5,183 nucleotides of DNA from Clostridia bacterium (GTDB taxonomy: Bacteria > Bacillota > Clostridia > Christensenellales > Pumilibacteraceae): assembly GCA_900762945.1 (NCBI GenBank), contig CAAFIN010000151.1, positions 1 through 5,183 on the forward strand. Reading direction: 5' to 3'. Position 1 is the first letter of the stretch; the number at the start of each line of letters is the position of its first letter. The notes beneath the pieces are model-generated. The model was not told the DNA's origin, ran no database searches, and saw only the letters and a list, made by a program, of their open reading frames with translations. This document shows, piece after piece, positions 1 through 5,183 of the stretch. The position numbers were made by a program, and so were the translations under genes.

Positions 1-155
1 GCTTCTCCCGTCACGGAACAAGTGTTGATTACGTAATAATCCGCCCTTTCGAGTTTGTCGGTTGCCTCGAATCCGCGGTTTTCGAGTTCCTTAATAAGCG
101 ACTGTCCTTCGTATTGATTTACTCTGCAGCCGAGCGAGAATACGACGAATTTCAT
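1..155 (-). CDS. mtaB: MtaB-type tRNA methylthiotransferase (N-terminal part only)
   Basis: Only the first 51 codons are present; the gene runs off the left edge. The peptide opens MKFVVFSLGCRVNQYEGQ and continues to VINTCSVTGE. These are the first two blocks of the UPF0004 domain of radical-SAM methylthiotransferases, with Cys10 and Cys46 as the first two ligands of the auxiliary iron-sulfur cluster. MtaB (YqeV in B. subtilis) converts t6A37 to ms2t6A37 in tRNAs reading ANN codons. The GCxVNQYE form and the position directly after rsmE favour MtaB over MiaB or RimO, which share the domain. The third cysteine, the radical-SAM CxxxCxxC motif and the TRAM domain lie outside the window. The ATG overlaps the rsmE TAA by one base, and a GGAGAAG site lies 6 bases upstream. 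Confidence 0.93.
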   Translation of the reverse strand, partial: MKFVVFSLGCRVNQYEGQSLIKELENRGFEATDKLERADYYVINTCSVTGE

Positions 156-877
156 TAGCTTCTTCTCCATTCGCCGAACGCGTACATAACGACTGAAACC
201 ACGGAAACGCAAGCTGTATCCGCGCGGAGTATTCTCTCCCCAAGCGTCACGCTGCCGCCCGCAATCCCGCGAATTTCTGTCGCTTCTTTTTTCGAAAAGC
301 CGCCTTCGGGTCCTATTACTATCGCGGTTTTACCCTTTTGGCAATTGTTCAAAAACTCGTCAAGCGGCAACTCTTCCTCTTGTTCGTAAGGAAAAACGAC
401 GGTGTCGTAGCCGGTCAGCAAATCCGACAAATCATTAAAAACGACCGTACTTTGAACGACGGGAACGGTTCCTCTTCCGCTCTGCTTCGCCGCCTCTAGC
501 GCGATACGCGAAAGCCGTTCGGTTTTTACGGATTCGGGACTTACGGCGCTGAAATCAGACACGAACGGCACGAAGTTTTTCACGCCGAGTTCGGTGCATT
601 TTTGCACGACGTAATCGTTCTTATCTCCCTTAAGAGCACCGAAAAACAGCGTAATGTCCGTGTTCGGTTCCGCCGTAGAACGCGCCTTGCCGGTTATCTC
701 GGCTACGGTGGAATTCTTCGTCATTTCGCGAATAATCGCCGTGTAATCTACGCCCGCGGCGCACACGGTTATTTCGTCACCCTTGCGCATGCGGAGCGAG
801 TACGCGATATGCTTGTGATCGTCGCCGACCAGCGTTATTATGTCGCCGTCAACGTTGTCTAAGAAAAGTTTGCGCAT
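155..877 (-). CDS. rsmE: RsmE, 16S rRNA (uracil1498-N3)-methyltransferase
   Basis: Complete 240-residue SPOUT-class methyltransferase (YqeU in B. subtilis). The family makes m3U1498 in the decoding region of 16S rRNA, using SAM. A PUA-like N-terminal domain (about 1-68) holds HIAYSLRMRKGDEI (23-36), the counterpart of the usual H..VLR...GD block. The knotted catalytic domain has LFFGALKGDKNDYVVQKCTELGV (77-99, mostly family signature), RLSRIALEAAKQSGR (121-135), IGPEGGFSKKE (188-198) and the SAM-pocket motif LGERILRADTA (212-222). The usual motif is LRxETA; Asp here replaces Glu, a conservative change. It overlaps the prmA stop by one base, with a GGAGGAG site inside the end of prmA. Its own TAA stop overlaps the mtaB ATG in the same way, so translation of all three genes is probably coupled. 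Confidence 0.97.
   Translation of the reverse strand: MRKLFLDNVDGDIITLVGDDHKHIAYSLRMRKGDEITVCAAGVDYTAIIREMTKNSTVAEITGKARSTAEPNTDITLFFGALKGDKNDYVVQKCTELGVKNFVPFVSDFSAVSPESVKTERLSRIALEAAKQSGRGTVPVVQSTVVFNDLSDLLTGYDTVVFPYEQEEELPLDEFLNNCQKGKTAIVIGPEGGFSKKEATEIRGIAGGSVTLGERILRADTACVSVVSVVMYAFGEWRRS
162..168 (-). promoter_or_regulatory. Ribosome binding site of mtaB, inside the end of rsmE
   Basis: GGAGAAG on the minus strand, 6 bases before the mtaB ATG and within the last codons of rsmE (the EWRRS end). It accompanies the second TAATG overlap and fixes the mtaB start at 155. Confidence 0.8.
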
Positions 878-1806
878 TACGCTTCTCCTCCGTTCTTTTT
901 AAGAAGCATTGCGTTCCATTCGCCGCGGTTCACCGAGTCGAGCAACTCAAATCCGTCCGAATAAGCCGCCATGACTTCGTTTACACGCGCGTTTATTATT
1001 CCGCTTATCACTGCGTAACCGCCCGGCTTAAGCACGTCGCCCAGTTGCTCTTTCAGTCGTATCAGCACGTCCGCGGTTATGTTCGCAATGACGATATCGG
1101 CTTTGACCGAACCCGTATCGAGATCGCCGCAAACGGTTTTGCACTTTGCTTCGACCTTATTAAGTTTAATATTCGCGGCGGACGCTTCGATTGCTTGCGG
1201 ATCGATATCGGACAGCGTTACTTCTTTCGCTCCGAGTTTAGCCGCGGTTATACCGAGAATACCGCTTCCGCACCCCATATCGAGCACGATCTTATCGGTA
1301 AAATCGAGTTTTTGCATAAGTAATACGCAAGTCGAAGTCGTTTCGTGATTGCCGGTACCGAACGCCATCCCCGGCTCGATAAACACGGGAATTTCACCGT
1401 TATCGGGCGCAGACTGCCAAGCAGGCACGATCACGACTTTTCCGATTCCGATGGGCGCGTAGTATTTTCTCCACTCGTTTTCCCAGTCGGCGGAATCGAT
1501 GCCGTTTACCGAAATCTCCAGACTTCCCGTCGGGAACGCGGAATTTTTCTTCAGCTCGTCGAGCGCGGCGTGAATCCCACTCGTATCGAAACCGACCGGG
1601 AAAAAACCGCTGACGAGCGCTTTGTTGTCGTTTGCCCGCAAAAGGCTTTCGTCCACATAATCCCAGTTGAGTTTCTTTTCTATAAGTTCGCGTATGTCCG
1701 CGTCGTCTTTGATAAGTACACCCTCGCTTCCCTCATCGTAAAGTGTCATCGCGACGAGTTCACTGCACTCGCCCGTCGTGGAAACCGTGACTTGTAACCA
1801 TTCCAT
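877..1806 (-). CDS. prmA: PrmA, ribosomal protein L11 methyltransferase
   Basis: Complete 309-residue class I SAM-dependent methyltransferase (YqeT in B. subtilis, about 311 residues). The family trimethylates ribosomal protein L11 at several amino groups. The N-terminal domain (about 1-95) opens with WLQVTVSTTGECSE and is the substrate-recognition part. A linker with DWENEWRKYYAPIGIG (107-122) leads to the catalytic domain, where IEPGMAFGTGNHETT (143-157) is the PrmA signature. SAM-binding motif I is VLDMGCGSGILGI (174-186), the acidic ribose-binding position is in LSDIDPQA (198-205), and ANITADVL (241-248) corresponds to the family's NIxxxxL block; KPGGYAVISGII (260-271) follows. The gene has its own predicted promoter and a GGAGA site 9 bases before the ATG, so this start is well supported. 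Its stop overlaps the rsmE start by one base (TAATG). Confidence 0.98.
   Translation of the reverse strand: MEWLQVTVSTTGECSELVAMTLYDEGSEGVLIKDDADIRELIEKKLNWDYVDESLLRANDNKALVSGFFPVGFDTSGIHAALDELKKNSAFPTGSLEISVNGIDSADWENEWRKYYAPIGIGKVVIVPAWQSAPDNGEIPVFIEPGMAFGTGNHETTSTCVLLMQKLDFTDKIVLDMGCGSGILGITAAKLGAKEVTLSDIDPQAIEASAANIKLNKVEAKCKTVCGDLDTGSVKADIVIANITADVLIRLKEQLGDVLKPGGYAVISGIINARVNEVMAAYSDGFELLDSVNRGEWNAMLLKKNGGEA
885..891 (-). promoter_or_regulatory. Ribosome binding site of rsmE, inside the end of prmA
   Basis: GGAGGAG on the minus strand, 7 bases before the rsmE ATG and within the last codons of prmA (it contributes to the C-terminal GGEA). With the TAATG overlap it favours re-initiation by ribosomes that finish prmA, and it fixes the rsmE start at 877. 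Confidence 0.85.
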
Positions 1807-1815
1807 AAAAGTATA

Positions 1816-1820
1816 TCTCC
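1816..1820 (-). promoter_or_regulatory. Ribosome binding site of prmA
   Basis: GGAGA on the minus strand, 9 bases before the prmA ATG at 1806. It lies downstream of the predicted start of transcription (about 1831-1833), so it is kept in both the short transcript and any read-through from dnaJ. Confidence 0.75.
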
Positions 1821-1837
1821 GCTGTTATTTCCCTATA

Positions 1838-1866
1838 ATTGTAGCATTTTCTCGTCCCAAAGTCAA
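1838..1866 (-). promoter_or_regulatory. Predicted sigma-A promoter with extended -10, for prmA-rsmE-mtaB
   Basis: The minus strand has TTGACT (1866-1861) as the -35, a 17-base spacer, and TACAAT (1843-1838) as the -10. The spacer ends in TGC, which gives the extended -10 form TGnTACAAT. The two hexamers differ from consensus at one base each and spacing is optimal. The expected transcription start is near 1831-1833, in the GGG of TATAGGG. This leaves a leader of about 25 bases to the prmA ATG that contains its Shine-Dalgarno site. The promoter lies downstream of the dnaJ terminator and would give heat-shock-independent expression of the three modification genes. Confidence 0.82.
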
Positions 1867-1900
1867 CGAAACGAGAATATCGCGCGGTTTTATGCTACAA
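1839..1900 (-). repeat. Nested inverted repeats enclosing the prmA promoter
   Basis: On the minus strand TTGTAGCAT (1900-1892) and ATGCTACAA (1847-1839) form a perfect 9-base inverted repeat with 44 bases between the arms. Inside it, TTCTCGT (1877-1871) and ACGAGAA (1855-1849) form a perfect 7-base repeat with a 15-base loop. The 3' arms are separated by one base and the 5' arms by 14, so RNA reading through from dnaJ could form a 16-pair bulged hairpin. The right outer arm covers the extended -10 and most of the -10 hexamer; the -35 lies in the inner loop. No T run follows, so it is not a second terminator. Its function is unknown: a repressor site, an RNA processing or stability element, or chance. 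Confidence 0.55.
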
Positions 1901-1934
1901 AAAAACAGTCGTCTCGTTGTGAAAACGACTGTTT
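1899..1934 (-). terminator. Rho-independent terminator after dnaJ
   Basis: Read on the minus strand, AAACAGTCGT (1934-1925) and ACGACTGTTT (1912-1903) are perfect complements. Two U-G pairs and one U-A pair can extend the stem inwards to 13 pairs, closing on the 6-base loop CACAAC (1921-1916). The 3' arm runs straight into seven T's (1905-1899), the normal form of an intrinsic terminator. It begins about 50 bases past the dnaJ stop and would end the grpE-dnaK-dnaJ transcript. The stem is only moderately GC-rich, so partial read-through into prmA is likely. On the plus strand the hairpin is not followed by a clean T run, so I call it only for the minus strand. Confidence 0.85.
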
Positions 1935-1984
1935 CGTTCGTAGAATGATTTTGTTTGCGATTCGGGTTAGCCTAAAACAGGCGG

Positions 1985-3115
1985 TCACTTGAACGCTTTC
2001 TTGTTGAAAACCTTGACCTCATCGAACTGTTCGGGCTTAAGTTCGGCTTCGAGCGCCTTGATTTTAGCCTTCTGATCCTTGGTTAGTTTCTTCGGAAGAT
2101 CGACGATTACGGTGACGTACATATCGCCGGTGCCGCGCTTCGTAGTAATGCCGCGACCTTTAAGTTTAAGTACCGTACCGCTCTTTATGCCCTCGCTGAG
2201 TCCGAATTCGAGTTCGGTACCTTTAAGAGTGGGAACTTTGACTTTTTCGCCGAGCGCCGCTTGAATAAACGTGACCGGCAGTTCGACGTACAGGTCGCTT
2301 CCCGAACGCTTGAACACCTTGTGCGGCAAAACGTTGATTATGAGTTGCAAATTTCCGGGCGTGCCGTTAGCGACTTTTTCGCCCTCGCCGCGCACCGTCA
2401 TAACCTGTCCGGTTTCCACTCCCGCGGGGATATTAACTTTGAGCGTAACGCTCTTTCTGGTCATTCCTCTGCCGCCGCAATCGGGGCAGGTTTCTTCTAT
2501 AATCTTTCCCGTACCTCTGCACGAGGGACAAACGCGTTCGCTGACGACGCGACCGAACGGCGTTTCCTGAGCCTGTTTGATTCTGCCCGTACCGCCGCAA
2601 GTACCGCACTGTTTGAATTTCGTGCCGTCCTTTGCGCCCGTACCGTTACAAGATTTGCAAGGCTCTTTACGCGTGATCGTGACTTCTTTTTGCGCGCCGA
2701 ACGCCGCTTCCTCGAAGGTGAGCGTGACGTTTACGGTAATATCGTCGCCGATATTTTCAGCCGCTCTGCCGCCGTTCCTCGAGCCGCTGCCGCCGCCGAA
2801 CATATCGAATATGCTGTCAAAAATACTTCCGCCGCCGCTGCCGCCGAAACCGGAGAAGCCCGAGAAGCCGGAGAACCCTCCGCCATCGCCGCCGAAGTCA
2901 CCGAACGGACTCGGGTTATCGTAAGCGGCGCGCTTCTGCGGATCGGACAGCGTTTCGTAAGCTTCGGAAACTTCCTTGAACTTATTCGCCGCTTCCTCGT
3001 CGCCGGGGTGCAGATCGGGGTGGTACTGGCGAGCGAGTTTTCTGTATGCGGACTTTATTTCGTCCTGACTCGCGTCCTTGCTCACCCCGAGCACTTCGTA
3101 AAATGATTTAGCCAT
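1985..3115 (-). CDS. dnaJ: DnaJ, type I (class A) Hsp40 co-chaperone
   Basis: Complete 376-residue class A J-protein that binds unfolded clients, passes them to DnaK and stimulates its ATPase. The J domain is residues 1-67, with the HPD motif at 32-34 between the helices AYRKLARQY and FKEVSEAYETL. A Gly/Phe-rich region follows (about 70-112); it holds the repeat GFSGFSGFSGF (80-90) and the element SIFDSIFDMFGGG. The zinc-binding domain has all four CxxCxGxG repeats: Cys153/156, 170/173, 196/199 and 210/213. Its substrate-binding beta domains carry HKVFKRSGSDLYVELPVTF (265-283), LGEKVKVPTLKG and LKGRGITTKRGTGDMYV (317-333). Length matches the usual ~375 residues. The usual YDxFG junction after the J domain reads AYDNPSPFGDF here, a minor variant. 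The gene starts 27 bases after the dnaK stop, and an intrinsic terminator follows its TGA stop. Confidence 0.99.
   Translation of the reverse strand: MAKSFYEVLGVSKDASQDEIKSAYRKLARQYHPDLHPGDEEAANKFKEVSEAYETLSDPQKRAAYDNPSPFGDFGGDGGGFSGFSGFSGFGGSGGGSIFDSIFDMFGGGSGSRNGGRAAENIGDDITVNVTLTFEEAAFGAQKEVTITRKEPCKSCNGTGAKDGTKFKQCGTCGGTGRIKQAQETPFGRVVSERVCPSCRGTGKIIEETCPDCGGRGMTRKSVTLKVNIPAGVETGQVMTVRGEGEKVANGTPGNLQLIINVLPHKVFKRSGSDLYVELPVTFIQAALGEKVKVPTLKGTELEFGLSEGIKSGTVLKLKGRGITTKRGTGDMYVTVIVDLPKKLTKDQKAKIKALEAELKPEQFDEVKVFNKKAFK
2850..2876 (-). repeat. Three tandem 9-base units in the dnaJ Gly/Phe region
   Basis: Plus-strand units ccggagaag, cccgagaag and ccggagaac follow one another and differ by one base each. 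They encode the GFS periods of GFSGFSGFSGF in the DnaJ linker. The whole number of codons keeps the frame open. Such repeats commonly change copy number by slippage, and the linker tolerates changes in length. Confidence 0.7.
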
Positions 3116-3118
3116 TAT

Positions 3119-3125
3119 CTCTCCC
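3119..3125 (-). promoter_or_regulatory. Ribosome binding site of dnaJ
   Basis: GGGAGAG on the minus strand, in the 27-base dnaK-dnaJ gap. The GGAG core lies 5 bases before the ATG at 3115, a little close but workable. It supports the chosen start, which also gives the typical short leader residues before the J domain (MAKSFYEVLGV). Confidence 0.75.
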
Positions 3126-3142
3126 GTTTACGGTCGGAGGTT

Positions 3143-4966
3143 TTACACCTCTTCCGCGTCTACCACGTTGTCGCCGTCGCCGCCGTTGTTGCCGCCGTTA
3201 TTACCGGGGTTGCCGTTCGCCGTGCCCGCAGTCTGTTGATAAAGTTTGGTGAAAACTTCGCCGGACAGTTTCTGTAAGTCCTCGAACGTCTTTTTGATAT
3301 TTTCGACGTCATCGGTTTTAAGAGTTTCTTTCGCTTTTGCAACTTCTTCCTCGAGGCGAGCCTTGTCTGCCGCGTCGACTTTATCGCCGCTTTCCGCGAG
3401 AACTTTTTCGATTTGGAACACGAGCGCGTCGAGGTTGTTCTTGACGTCGACCGTTTCCTTACGCTTGTTGTCCTCCGCCGCGAATTTCTCAGCGTCGTCG
3501 ATAGCGCGCTGGATATCTTCTTCGGACAAGTTGGACGAAGCGGTGATGGTAACGCTCTGCTCCTTGCCGGTGCCTTTATCCTTGGCGTAAACGTGGACTA
3601 TGCCGTTCGCGTCGATATCGAACGTGACTTCGATCTGCGGAATACCTCTGGGCGCCGGAGCGATGCCGCTGAGTTCGAAACGAGCCAGCGTCTTGTTGTC
3701 GGCAGCCATGGGGCGCTCGCCCTGAAGGACGTGAATGTCAACCGACGGCTGATTGTCCGCAGCGGTCGAGAATATCTGCGACTTCTTGGTAGGAATAGTC
3801 GTGTTTCTGTCGATAAGTTTGGTGAACACGCCGCCCATTGTTTCGATACCGAGCGACAAAGGCGTAACGTCGAGGAGCAATACGTCCTTGACTTCGCCGC
3901 CGAGAACGCCGCCCTGAATAGCCGCGCCGATCGCGACGCATTCGTCAGGGTTAATGCCCTTGAACGGTTCTTTGCCCGAAACTTTTCTTACCGCGTCGAC
4001 TACGCACGGAACACGGGTCGATCCGCCGACGAGGATGACCTTGTCGATCTGACTCGTGGTAAGTCCGGAATCTGCAAGCGCGCGCTTGGTAAGGTCGACG
4101 GTCTGCTGAACAAGGTCGGCGATAAGCGCTTCGAACTTCGCGCGGCTGAGGTCCACGCCCATATGGATAGGACCGGACTCGCCCATCGAAATGAACGGCA
4201 GACTGATCTTGGTGTTCTGCAAGGTCGAAAGTTCGATCTTCGCCTTCTCTGCCGCTTCTTTCAATCTCTGCATAGCCATACGGTCTTTGCTGAGGTCGAC
4301 GTTATGTTCTTTCTTGAACGTATCGACAAGGTAATCCATAATTCTCTTATCAAAGTCGTCGCCGCCCAGACGGTTGTTGCCGGCGGTTGCAAGAACTTCG
4401 ACCACGCCGTCGCCGATTTCGAGAATCGAGATATCGAACGTGCCGCCGCCGAGGTCGTAAATAAATACTTTCTGGTTGGCGTCCTTGGTTTTGTCAAGAC
4501 CGTAAGCAAGCGCCGCCGCAGTAGGTTCGTTGATGATACGCTTTACGTCAAGACCCGCGATACGACCTGCGTCCTTTGTAGCCTGACGTTGAGCGTCGGT
4601 GAAGTACGCCGGAACGGTGATGACCGCTTCGGTGACTTTCGTGCCGAGGTAGCTCTCAGCGTCCGCTTTAAGTTTTGACAAAATCATTGCGGACAGTTCC
4701 TGCGGCGAGTACTGTTTGCCGTCGATGTTCACTTTGTGATCCGTGCCCATCTCTCTCTTGATAGAAATGACGGTACGGTCGGGGTTTGCGACCGCCTGAT
4801 GTTTAGCGACTTGACCCACGAGTCTTTCGCCGTCCTTGGCAAAGCCGATGACGGACGGAGTGGTACGCGCGCCTTCGCTGTTGGGGATAACGACGGGTTC
4901 GCCGCCCTCGAGCACCGCTACGCACGAGTTAGTAGTTCCTAAATCTATACCGATAATCTTTCCCAT
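3143..4966 (-). CDS. dnaK: DnaK, Hsp70 molecular chaperone
   Basis: Complete 607-residue Hsp70, an ATP-driven cytoplasmic chaperone that binds hydrophobic segments of unfolded proteins and works with DnaJ and GrpE. The nucleotide-binding domain covers about residues 1-358: phosphate-1 loop DLGTTNS (8-14), catalytic Lys70 in SIKREMG, NEPTAAALAYG (146-156), phosphate-2 DLGGGTFD (171-178), LGGDDFD (200-206) and the adenosine motif ILVGGSTRVP (311-320). The linker DVLLLDVTPLSLGIETMGG spans 361-379. The beta substrate-binding domain follows, with LQGERPMAADN (414-424) and APRGIPQIEVTFDIDANGI (438-456). The helical lid covers about 500-585 and the tail is Gly/Asn-rich (584-600), ending VVDAEEV. Compared with E. 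coli DnaK as I remember it, about 24 residues are missing between Lys70 and NEPTAA, the known Gram-positive signature. The start is set by the MGKIIGIDLGTTNS opening and a strong AGGAGGA site. Confidence 0.99.
   Translation of the reverse strand: MGKIIGIDLGTTNSCVAVLEGGEPVVIPNSEGARTTPSVIGFAKDGERLVGQVAKHQAVANPDRTVISIKREMGTDHKVNIDGKQYSPQELSAMILSKLKADAESYLGTKVTEAVITVPAYFTDAQRQATKDAGRIAGLDVKRIINEPTAAALAYGLDKTKDANQKVFIYDLGGGTFDISILEIGDGVVEVLATAGNNRLGGDDFDKRIMDYLVDTFKKEHNVDLSKDRMAMQRLKEAAEKAKIELSTLQNTKISLPFISMGESGPIHMGVDLSRAKFEALIADLVQQTVDLTKRALADSGLTTSQIDKVILVGGSTRVPCVVDAVRKVSGKEPFKGINPDECVAIGAAIQGGVLGGEVKDVLLLDVTPLSLGIETMGGVFTKLIDRNTTIPTKKSQIFSTAADNQPSVDIHVLQGERPMAADNKTLARFELSGIAPAPRGIPQIEVTFDIDANGIVHVYAKDKGTGKEQSVTITASSNLSEEDIQRAIDDAEKFAAEDNKRKETVDVKNNLDALVFQIEKVLAESGDKVDAADKARLEEEVAKAKETLKTDDVENIKKTFEDLQKLSGEVFTKLYQQTAGTANGNPGNNGGNNGGDGDNVVDAEEV
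3179..3202 (-). repeat. Two tandem 12-base units in the dnaK C-terminal tail
   Basis: Plus-strand gccgccgttgtt and gccgccgttatt are adjacent and differ at one base. They encode the NNGG periods of the disordered Gly/Asn-rich tail just before the terminal VVDAEEV. This is a low-complexity repeat without effect on the reading frame. Confidence 0.6.
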
Positions 4967-4975
4967 AATAATATA

Positions 4976-4982
4976 TCCTCCT
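4976..4982 (-). promoter_or_regulatory. Ribosome binding site of dnaK
   Basis: AGGAGGA on the minus strand, 9 bases before the dnaK ATG and in the short gap after the grpE stop. It is the strongest Shine-Dalgarno match of the window, in keeping with the high expression expected for DnaK, and it confirms the start at 4966. Confidence 0.88.
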
Positions 4983-4995
4983 GAAAATTTATTAC

Positions 4996-5183
4996 TTATT
5001 TATTTACTATTACACGGGCGGGTCTTATGACCTTGTCGCCCATTTTGTAGCCTTTCTGAAAAACTTCTTTAACGGTGTCTTTTTGCTCTTCCGTTTCGGC
5101 AGGCATCTGCATGACCGCTTCGTGAAGTTTAGGGTCGAATTCTTTGCCCTCCGCTTCTATCTCGGTCACGCCGTAAGACCCCA
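4996..5183 (-). CDS. grpE: GrpE, nucleotide exchange factor for DnaK (C-terminal part only)
   Basis: The last 61 codons and TAA stop of grpE are present; the start lies beyond the right edge. GrpE is a cytoplasmic homodimeric co-chaperone that opens the DnaK nucleotide-binding domain to release ADP. The visible part is the C-terminal beta domain that contacts DnaK. It reads GVTEIEAEGKEFDP, then LHEAVMQ, then QKGYKMGDKVIRPARV, which match the conserved family blocks G(V)xxIxxxGxxFDPxxHEAV and QxGYxxxDxVIRPAxV. The N-terminal coiled coil is not in the window. The gene ends 29 bases before dnaK in the usual order, so the two are surely co-transcribed. The tail ends in VIVNK, close to the family's normal end, so the C-terminus looks complete. 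Confidence 0.96.
   Translation of the reverse strand, partial: GSYGVTEIEAEGKEFDPKLHEAVMQMPAETEEQKDTVKEVFQKGYKMGDKVIRPARVIVNK

Noticed and set aside
212..244. Asp in place of Glu in the RsmE motif LGERILRADTA as a sign of a defective enzyme
   Set aside because: The change is conservative, the rest of the SAM-binding knot is intact, and there is no other sign of decay in the gene.
1345..1797. A 150-codon open frame on the plus strand opposite prmA
   Set aside because: It lies wholly within the well-supported prmA gene, has no recognisable motif, and is explained by codon bias.
1831..1847. A four-codon minus-strand mini-ORF (ATG CTA CAA TTA TAG) ahead of prmA as a leader peptide
   Set aside because: It overlaps the -10 and lies before the predicted transcription start, so it is absent from the prmA transcript. 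It has no ribosome binding site and is easily explained by chance.
1970..1982. A small hairpin just after the dnaJ stop (GCCT, 5-base loop, AGGC)
   Set aside because: Only four base pairs and no T run after it on the minus strand. The stronger terminator further downstream explains the end of the transcript.
2261..3106. A 281-codon open frame on the plus strand opposite dnaJ
   Set aside because: It is a shadow of the dnaJ coding frame, with Ala/Arg runs that mirror the Gly/Phe region. No domain or convincing ribosome binding site was seen.
3121..3139. Possible hairpin that hides the dnaJ ribosome binding site (CTCC against GGAG)
   Set aside because: Only 4 pairs with a long loop, or 3 plus 3 with a bulge. 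This is too weak to claim as an RNA thermometer, and the site is probably open when ribosomes finish dnaK.
3413..4678. A 421-codon open frame on the plus strand opposite dnaK
   Set aside because: It is antisense to a very conserved gene and arises from the codon bias of dnaK. The translation is rich in Arg, Val and Asp with no recognisable domain. Long antisense frames opposite hsp70/dnaK genes are a known artefact.

Overview
The window holds most of a Gram-positive-type dnaK heat-shock operon, and every gene is on the minus strand. Transcription runs from right to left: the end of grpE (4996-5183), dnaK (3143-4966), dnaJ (1985-3115), prmA (877-1806), rsmE (155-877) and the start of mtaB (1-155). 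This is the order of the seven-gene Bacillus subtilis dnaK operon (hrcA-grpE-dnaK-dnaJ-yqeT-yqeU-yqeV). The source is therefore most likely a Firmicutes (Bacillota) bacterium. The short DnaK (607 residues) supports this, because it lacks the N-terminal insertion of about 24 residues seen in Gram-negative DnaK. A clostridial lineage with moderate G+C fits the look of the proteins, but I cannot name a genus.

The right half is the chaperone module. GrpE exchanges nucleotide on DnaK, DnaJ delivers substrates and stimulates DnaK ATPase, and DnaK binds and releases unfolded chains. grpE, dnaK and dnaJ are separated by only 29 and 27 bases and each start has a Shine-Dalgarno sequence, so they are almost certainly co-transcribed. 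hrcA and its CIRCE operator, expected upstream of grpE, would lie to the right of the window; no CIRCE site was seen inside it.

The left half is a translation-modification module: PrmA (ribosomal protein L11 methylation), RsmE (m3U in 16S rRNA) and MtaB (methylthiolation of t6A37 in tRNA). These genes are joined by two one-base TAATG overlaps, each with a Shine-Dalgarno sequence inside the upstream gene, which indicates translational coupling.

The 178-base gap between dnaJ and prmA (1807-1984) is the most informative non-coding region. Reading leftwards, it has an intrinsic terminator after dnaJ (1899-1934) and then a near-consensus sigma-A promoter with an extended -10 (TTGACT-N17-TACAAT, 1838-1866) ahead of prmA. 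Two nested inverted repeats (1839-1900) enclose the promoter. The modification genes can therefore probably be expressed apart from heat-shock control, with some read-through from the chaperone genes.

I found no sign of a previously undescribed system. All six genes belong to well-known families and look intact, apart from the two cut by the window edges. The regulatory arrangement between dnaJ and prmA is the part most worth a second look.
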